In this document: piece by piece, positions 6,020 to 10,252 of the stretch | Position numbering within the stretch: the stretch's first letter is position 1 | How the letters are laid out: each line of letters starts with the position of its first letter | NCBI GenBank assembly: GCA_013140465.1 | Contig: JABFST010000410.1 | Span: forward strand, 1-10,252 | DNA from: Methylococcaceae bacterium | Lineage (GTDB): Bacteria > Pseudomonadota > Gammaproteobacteria > Methylococcales > Methylomonadaceae | DNA length: 10,252 nt | Direction: 5' to 3' | Position numbers and translations under genes: made by a program | The notes under the pieces: generated by a model | What the model was told of the DNA's origin: nothing | Seen by the model: only the letters and a program-made list of their open reading frames with translations | Database searches by the model: none

Positions 6020-6027
6020 AGCCCATT
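5933..6027. repeat. 95-bp element bounded by a 10-bp perfect inverted repeat
   Basis: AATGGGCTTT (5933-5942) and AAAGCCCATT (6018-6027) are exact reverse complements that bracket 75 bases. The inside is G/C-rich and contains shorter complementary pieces. The element supplies the apparent start of the vapB frame. Its size and terminal repeats suggest a miniature mobile element or REP-type hairpin. No target duplication is obvious. Confidence 0.4.
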
Positions 6028-6045
6028 AGCTACAGTTGTGCGGTG

Positions 6046-6912
6046 TTATTGGGGGGTAGTCAATTCTAAAAAGTGTACTGCTTTTTTGTCGGTATTGGCA
6101 GCACCTGGGGCAGTTACCGCCGCTGCGCCATTGTTGGGGCTGCTGTCAGAACTTTCATCAGGCACATCAGGATCGCTATCATCACTAGGATTGCCATCAT
6201 GAATCAAGAAATCGCGGTTTTGTTGGTAAGAATTTTTAATAAAGTCATAACGGTCTACTGCGCCTTCATTCAGCACTTTTTCGGTACTCATCAGATGCGC
6301 ACGCTGGTCGGTGACATCCAAGACCCTAGACCCTGCCGTCGCGGCATTGACCGCAGCACCGCCAAAAATGGACACATAGGTCAACGGGTTTAACAGCGCG
6401 TCACCAATCAAGCCCACGGTATCCCTAGGTGAACTGGGGCCAAATATGGGCAACACTAAATAATTGCCCGATGGCACGCCCCAAAAGCCTAGTGTTTGGC
6501 CAAAATCTTCCTTGTGCTTAGGCAGATCCAGCATATTAGCGACATCTATAAAGCCGCCCACGCCCGCAGTGGTGTTAATCAAAAAGCGTCCGGCATCCAT
6601 CCCGCCTTGGCTTACCTTAAGTTGCAAGAAGTCATTGATGGTGACCCCTATATCATTAATATTGCTGAAAAAATTGGTCACGCCATCATCGACAAATTGG
6701 GGCGTAATCCATTGGTAGCCTTGCGCCAAGGGTTTGATGATGACCTTGTCGAGACCATCGTTAAAGCTTTGTGTACCCCGGTTCCAGCCTGACCAAGGGT
6801 CATTCTGCTGCGCGTCGGTGCTGGGGTTGGATGCACAAGCGGCCAATGCCATAGACATGACCAGACTACTGATAAATAGCGGCTTACGGAAAGGGGTTTG
6901 TGGCTTGCTCAT
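6046..6912 (-). CDS. mlaA: MlaA/VacJ-family outer-membrane phospholipid-transport lipoprotein
   Basis: A 288-residue lipoprotein of the retrograde phospholipid-transport (Mla) system. MlaA sits in the outer membrane with a porin and extracts mislocalised phospholipids from the outer leaflet for the periplasmic carrier MlaC. A basic N-terminus and a hydrophobic stretch lead to the lipobox LAAC (residues 23-26), with Cys26 as the lipidated residue. The family signatures follow: DPWSGWNRGTQSFND at 38-52, FFSNINDI, the GRFLINTTAGVGGFIDVA region, GQTLGFWGVPSGNYLVLPIFGPSSPRDT, and a YDFIKNSY segment. After about residue 240 there is an Asp/Ser/Ala-rich low-complexity tail that the core family does not need. 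AGGA sits about 11 bases before the ATG. The other mla genes are not in the window, which is common when mlaA stands alone. Confidence 0.93.
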   Translation of the reverse strand: MSKPQTPFRKPLFISSLVMSMALAACASNPSTDAQQNDPWSGWNRGTQSFNDGLDKVIIKPLAQGYQWITPQFVDDGVTNFFSNINDIGVTINDFLQLKVSQGGMDAGRFLINTTAGVGGFIDVANMLDLPKHKEDFGQTLGFWGVPSGNYLVLPIFGPSSPRDTVGLIGDALLNPLTYVSIFGGAAVNAATAGSRVLDVTDQRAHLMSTEKVLNEGAVDRYDFIKNSYQQNRDFLIHDGNPSDDSDPDVPDESSDSSPNNGAAAVTAPGAANTDKKAVHFLELTTPQ

Positions 6913-7077
6913 GATAGCTTTGTTCCTGCTTTTGTTGGCGTTTTTAGTCGGTTAGGGTAATGGTTTAAACAGCTGATCTAACGGGCTTCTGTCAGTGTAG
7001 CTAAGGCCGATGGCCTTGGCTATCCAATAAGTTGCCCGCATTCCAAGGAAGCGAACCGCTGATTGCCCGCACTGCCG

Positions 7078-7109
7078 TTAAGTTAAGCTTTCTGCGCTGC
7101 TTAACTTAA
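7078..7109. repeat. Perfect 11-bp inverted repeat
   Basis: TTAAGTTAAGC (7078-7088) and GCTTAACTTAA (7099-7109) are exact reverse complements around a 10-base spacer. No T-run follows on either strand, so a regulator-binding site or a dispersed repeat is more likely than a terminator. A second palindrome, AGCCTTAAGGCT, lies at 7133-7144. Confidence 0.55.
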
Positions 7110-7228
7110 TGGTTGTGTGTTGCTGTTGGCAAAGCCTTAAGGCTATCGCCAATCCAGCGGCTAAGTTTACCATTTATTGATTTTGCTGCTAAGCAGAACA
7201 CACAAATCACTTTCAAGCACTTACGCAG

Positions 7229-7438
7229 TTTTCCACAAAAGCTGTGGATAAGTTTGTGCATAAGGCTGTTATAAGCACGGTTATGCCTTGAATTTTAGAT
7301 ACTTTGCTTAAATTGTAGTTTTTTTGTACAAAATTAATATTATTAAAAATCAACAATTTATAATTTAAATTAGGTTGTGTCTAGGCAAAAACTGAAACAG
7401 GCAATAGGCGTAAGTGCCTTTATCTAAATTGTGCATAA
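7229..7438. other. DnaA-box cluster beside an A/T-rich block (candidate replication origin or DnaA-bound site)
   Basis: TGTGGATAA at 7243-7251 is the exact complement of the classical DnaA box TTATCCACA. TGTGCATAA at 7255-7263 and again at 7430-7438 fit the TTATNCACA consensus. TTTTCCACA at 7229-7237 differs at one base. Bases 7311-7370 contain only six G or C in 60, which would suit a DNA-unwinding element. Neither dnaA, dnaN nor mnmG is nearby, so whether this is the chromosomal origin is unknown. Confidence 0.5.
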
Positions 7439-7646
7439 ACTTAAGCACCTCTCTAAAGAAAAATACCAAGGCATGAGCATCTTACTTGCCTATTGGTAAT
7501 ATTCACTAAAACACGACAACATCTCCCAGTATAGTAACGTCTGCTGTTTAGGTAATAAATTTAGTAAAAACAAATATTTCAGCTTACGTTTGGCTTTCTG
7601 CGCCTAGTGGGGGCATAAACAAACCATTTAAATTTTAGGAGAACTT

Positions 7647-8207
7647 ATGACTAGCCTATTTGCAAAAAAAACCGTCCGCCTCGCCATTATTGGCCTATTG
7701 GGCTGTAGCGTATCGGCAATAGCCGCCACCCCAAAAAACACCGTACCTTATAACCCACCTGGTGTTATTTTGGATTTGAAGAAAAAAAACCTGTCATTAG
7801 TCAAAACGGGCAGTTATTTAGTCAACGCCATAGGCAATTGCAATAGTTGCCATGTAGCCCCAGCCGCTGCGCCTATATCAAACAGTGTTTACGCAGCGGG
7901 CGGCGATCCGTTTAAAGACGGCAAAGAAATTATTGATCCCCTGCGGTTTTTGGGTGGCGGCAGAAAATTCGGCGCAGCTCCGGCGCAAGTCACGGCTAAT
8001 GAACTGACCCCTGATGCCGCCGGCAATCCGGGCAAGCTGACCTTAAAACAATTCATTACCGTCATGCGGACTGGCAAAGATCCCGATGATGCCAGCAAAA
8101 CCATACAAACCATGCCTTGGCCGATATACAAAAACTTGACTGACCATGATTTAAAAGCCATGTATGAGTATTTTCGCGCCCTGCCCGTTACTCCTGCAAA
8201 ACCTTAG
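7647..8207 (+). CDS. Periplasmic monohaem c-type cytochrome
   Basis: A 186-residue exported cytochrome. Residues 1-27 form a Sec signal peptide: basic start, hydrophobic LAIIGLLGCSVSAIA, cleavage near AIA-A. A single haem-attachment motif, CNSCH, is at 65-69, in the context SYLVNAIGNCNSCHVAP. A likely distal ligand is Met156 in IQTMPWPIYKNLTD, followed by the C-terminal helix LKAMYEYFRALP, the usual end of class I cytochrome c domains. A Gly-rich insertion (GGDPFKDGKEI, LGGGRKFGA) lies between. It probably carries electrons in the periplasm, but the partner is not visible, since no dehydrogenase or oxidase gene adjoins. AGGAG at seven bases before the ATG is a strong ribosome site. It stands alone on the plus strand. 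Confidence 0.92.
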   Translation: MTSLFAKKTVRLAIIGLLGCSVSAIAATPKNTVPYNPPGVILDLKKKNLSLVKTGSYLVNAIGNCNSCHVAPAAAPISNSVYAAGGDPFKDGKEIIDPLRFLGGGRKFGAAPAQVTANELTPDAAGNPGKLTLKQFITVMRTGKDPDDASKTIQTMPWPIYKNLTDHDLKAMYEYFRALPVTPAKP

Positions 8208-8257
8208 TTGCCGCTAAGCTCACGCATCCGCCGGATTAGCGATACCCACATTTAGTA

Positions 8258-8283
8258 GGGGCGATGACCACTGCCATCGCCCC
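8258..8283 (+). terminator. Hairpin after the cytochrome gene (possible terminator, no T-run)
   Basis: GGGGCGATG (8258-8266) and CATCGCCCC (8275-8283) form a perfect 9-bp stem with an eight-base loop, about 50 bases past the cytochrome stop. No T-run follows, so it could instead be a dispersed hairpin repeat or an RNA-stabilising structure. Confidence 0.35.
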
Positions 8284-8471
8284 ACTTATGCTAAGATACA
8301 ACTCAGCGTAGATGACACAACCCATCAAACTGTCGCTGCCGACCTCCCACAGCATTCCCTGCACAGCCCTCAAGCCAAGAATATCGGTGCTTTTATCAGC
8401 CCGTTCCTTTACACTGGCTACACCTAGGCAACGCGTGTTGCCTCTCAGCTTACCTCTTGGATACCCTACCC

Positions 8472-9290
8472 ATGCCACAACTCACGCCGGAAGGCCAACA
8501 ACTCATCAATAACCTCGCCCAACGTTACCACTTTAGCCCAGATGCGGTGTCCAGCCTATTGCAGTCGGTCATTAACGGCAACGGCTCTATGGCACAGTTT
8601 AACCATCCTGAATTTGGCGGCAGCGGACAATGGATGCGGGGCGGCATGATTATGCTCGGGGACATGTTTAATAATGGCTTAAAAAACAGCGTAAGCGGAC
8701 TTTGCCAAGAATTGTCGCAGTTGATTGCCGACCAGCCGGGCCTAGTGCAAACAGGCAATTTTCAGACGCAACACCAAGGCTCGCAACAGCAAGGCCACTA
8801 TGCCAATGCAACGCCACCACAAACGCCCGCCAACAATCCCGCCGTCAGCTTGTTTGTGCCAGCCACGTCCAACAATTGGTGGCCTCAAGGGCTACAATTC
8901 CCTAACAGCACAGGCAGCCAAAATAACCTGCGTTACGCTTATTTTGCCAGCATCAAACGGCTAGCCGTTGAAATCAATGGTGTCGTCTCGTTATACGATA
9001 CGCTAGACCATCAGATCGGTGGTTTTTCGCAACAGCAATCCGGCAGCGGCTCAGTTACCTTCACCAGCCAATACGGTTTGGTGGATCTTAAGACCCTACC
9101 GCAAATCCCGTTAGCCAATACCTCCACACCCGCGCCACTAGCCCCACCCAACCAGCACGCACCCGCAGCGGCTAGCGAAGCAGAAGCTATTTTTTCGGCG
9201 TTGGAAAAATTGGCTAGCCTAAAAGACAAAGGCATATTAACCGATGACGAATACAGCACGAAAAAAGCTGAATTGTTGGCTAGGTTATAA
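8472..9290 (+). CDS. SHOCT-domain protein of unknown function
   Basis: A 272-residue soluble protein. The N-terminus (LTPEGQQLINNLAQRYHFSP and the stretch to about residue 90, including MAQFNHPEFGGSGQWMRGGM and GDMFNNGLK) is a block I associate with conserved proteobacterial proteins of unknown role. A Gln/Pro/Asn-rich linker (about 95-135) and a central domain with YFASIKRLAVEINGVVSLYDTLDHQIGG follow. A Pro/Ala-rich linker then leads to a C-terminal SHOCT module: IFSALEKLASLKDKGILTDDEYSTKKAELLARL, cut here by meaning as a short helix, the KGILTDDEY turn and a second helix. SHOCT modules are thought to mediate oligomerisation. I chose the ATG at 8472 because the protein family usually begins close to PQLTPEGQ. 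A TTG at 8457 would add five residues. No clear ribosome site precedes either. Confidence 0.85.
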   Translation: MPQLTPEGQQLINNLAQRYHFSPDAVSSLLQSVINGNGSMAQFNHPEFGGSGQWMRGGMIMLGDMFNNGLKNSVSGLCQELSQLIADQPGLVQTGNFQTQHQGSQQQGHYANATPPQTPANNPAVSLFVPATSNNWWPQGLQFPNSTGSQNNLRYAYFASIKRLAVEINGVVSLYDTLDHQIGGFSQQQSGSGSVTFTSQYGLVDLKTLPQIPLANTSTPAPLAPPNQHAPAAASEAEAIFSALEKLASLKDKGILTDDEYSTKKAELLARL

Positions 9291-9401
9291 CGGGCCACTA
9301 ACGTCAATCAGATAACCAATACCCCCTAAACAACAAAACCTTCGCCGCCATTCAGGCACGCAAAGGTTTGTAGAAAGAGTGCTAACACTTATTTGAAGGC
9401 C

Positions 9402-9425
9402 AAAAAAAGGGGGCTAAAAGCCCCC
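9402..9425 (-). terminator. Rho-independent terminator of ftsH
   Basis: On the minus strand GGGGGCT (9419-9425) pairs perfectly with AGCCCCC (9409-9415) around a three-base loop, and seven T residues (9402-9408) follow. It begins 16 bases past the ftsH stop codon, the classic arrangement. Confidence 0.92.
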
Positions 9426-9440
9426 ACAAATGAGCGCACC

Positions 9441-10252
9441 TCAAACTTGTCCGGCAGGTTTATTTTTGTTGATTTTGGTTTTTACGGGTTTGGTAATATC
9501 AACTTTTTCCTGCTTTGCATAAATTGGTTTACTGGTTTCGTTGTCGTCTTGGGGTGGGCGTGGGTCTTTGCCCGACATCAAGTCGTCTATTTGATCTTTA
9601 TCGATGGTTTCCCATTTCATTAAGGCATCGGCCATTTTGTGCAGTATGCTGATGTTTTCTTGCAAAATGGTTTCGGCACGTTTGTAGTTGCAGTCGATGA
9701 CGGCACGGATTTCTTCATCGATTTGGTGGGCTACGTTGCTGGACACTTTGCTGCCTTGTGAACCGGGATAACCCATAAAAGGTTGTCCGCCTTCTTCGCC
9801 GTACACCAAGGGGCCGAGTTTGTCAGAAAAGCCCCAACGGGTGACCATGTTGCGTGCCAATTCGGTAGCGCGTTCGATGTCGTTAGAAGCCCCTGTGGTC
9901 ACGCGGTCGCCGCCATAAATCATCAGCTCGGCTATACGTCCACCAAACAAGCTGGCGATTTGGCTTTCCAGTTTGCGTTTGCTGGCGCTGTATTGGTCGC
10001 GTTCAGGCAAGAACATGGTGATGCCCAAGGCTCTGCCGCGTGGCATGATGCTGACTTTGTAGACGGGGTCATGGTCAGGTGAACATTGCCCAACAATACA
10101 GTGTCCGGCTTCGTGGTAAGCAGTCAACAGCTTGTCGTCTTCGGTCATCACCATCGTATGGCGTTCCGCACCCATCAGGATTTTGTCCTTGGCGCGTTCC
10201 AAATCACCCATGCTGACTTGTACTTTATTAGAACGGGCTGCCAGTAAGGCGG
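9441..10252 (-). CDS. ftsH: ATP-dependent zinc metalloprotease FtsH, C-terminal part (5' end outside the window)
   Basis: The frame is open to the right edge, so the gene starts outside the window. About 270 C-terminal residues are present. ALLAARSNKVQVSMGDLERAKDKILMG is the end of the AAA+ domain (written here as one familiar landmark; the visible start is ALLAARSNK). HEAGH is the zinc-binding protease motif, and the Asp of TGASNDIERAT is the expected third zinc ligand. PRGRALGITMFLPERD, FGGRIAELMIYG, MVTRWGFSDKLGPL and the ETIDKDQIDDLM end match FtsH closely. The membrane-anchored hexamer degrades membrane and regulatory proteins. The last 40 residues are Lys-rich and variable, as in other species. 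A strong terminator follows directly, so it is the last gene of its transcript. Confidence 0.95.
   Translation of the reverse strand, partial: ALLAARSNKVQVSMGDLERAKDKILMGAERHTMVMTEDDKLLTAYHEAGHCIVGQCSPDHDPVYKVSIMPRGRALGITMFLPERDQYSASKRKLESQIASLFGGRIAELMIYGGDRVTTGASNDIERATELARNMVTRWGFSDKLGPLVYGEEGGQPFMGYPGSQGSKVSSNVAHQIDEEIRAVIDCNYKRAETILQENISILHKMADALMKWETIDKDQIDDLMSGKDPRPPQDDNETSKPIYAKQEKVDITKPVKTKINKNKPAGQV

Larger units (their letters stand above)
6913..7646. other. 734-bp intergenic region with an origin-like DnaA-box cluster
   Basis: No gene is supported on either strand. The left part carries a perfect 11-bp inverted repeat (7078-7109) and a 12-bp palindrome (7133-7144). The centre holds a cluster of DnaA-box matches (7229-7263 and 7430-7438) around a very A/T-rich block (7311-7370). 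The right end carries the leader and ribosome site of the cytochrome gene. The region also contains the promoters of the divergent mlaA and cytochrome genes, which I could not place with confidence. Confidence 0.6.

Noticed and set aside
5933..6027. Inverted-repeat element as an integron attC site
   Set aside because: No GTTRRRY/RYYYAAC core pair is visible, no integrase is present, and it lies before a gene and not behind a cassette.
6073..6792. Several plus-strand frames within mlaA
   Set aside because: They are shadows of a clear lipoprotein gene on the other strand.
8457..8471. TTG at 8457 as the start of the SHOCT gene
   Set aside because: The ATG five codons later begins at the conserved part of the protein, and neither start has a better ribosome site.
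8236..8512. Two overlapping short frames between the cytochrome and the SHOCT gene (80 codons minus, 66 codons plus)
   Set aside because: They overlap each other on opposite strands, lack ribosome sites, and show no recognisable domain.
9336..9369. Seven-base complementary arms (AAACCTT and AAGGTTT) after the SHOCT gene as a terminator
   Set aside because: The loop is 20 bases, the stem is weak, and no T-run follows.
1..10252. CRISPR arrays, tRNA or rRNA genes
   Set aside because: No regularly spaced long repeats and no tRNA-like or rRNA-like segments were seen on either strand.

Overview
The window looks like chromosomal DNA of a gammaproteobacterium. It carries the 3' end of ftsH, an mlaA/vacJ lipoprotein gene, a periplasmic c-type cytochrome and a SHOCT-domain protein. 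The chpB-like MazF toxin and the many short dispersed hairpins would suit a methylotroph-like gammaproteobacterium (Methylococcales), but that placement is only an inference.

The left half (1-6030) is an accessory island, with every gene on the minus strand. Read in the direction of transcription, from right to left, it contains: a VapBC pair whose toxin is a pseudogene; a ParE/RelE-family toxin broken by one frameshift; about 700 bases of small hairpin repeats and no gene; an unrecognised 327-residue gene; an intact MazE/MazF-type pair; and a two-gene SIR2-HerA module. SIR2 and herA overlap by one base. The herA reading frame stops after about 310 residues, where the end of an insertion sequence begins. 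The first 19 residues of that element's transposase run off the left edge. HerA therefore keeps its N-terminal barrel and Walker A motif but lacks the rest of the ATPase, so the SIR2-HerA antiphage system is probably inactive or altered in this strain.

The right half (6046-10252) is housekeeping DNA. mlaA and ftsH are on the minus strand; the cytochrome and the SHOCT gene are on the plus strand. The 734 bases between mlaA and the cytochrome hold no gene. They contain three exact DnaA-box matches and one near match beside a block that is about 90% A+T, plus a perfect 11-bp inverted repeat and a 12-bp palindrome. This resembles a replication origin or another DnaA-bound site. ftsH ends in a clear rho-independent terminator.

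The known biology with the most interest is the SIR2-HerA module and its interruption. The least explained items are the DnaA-box cluster, the 327-residue gene among defence and toxin genes, and the roughly 95-bp inverted-repeat element joined to the front of vapB. I do not see a complete, clearly new multigene system.
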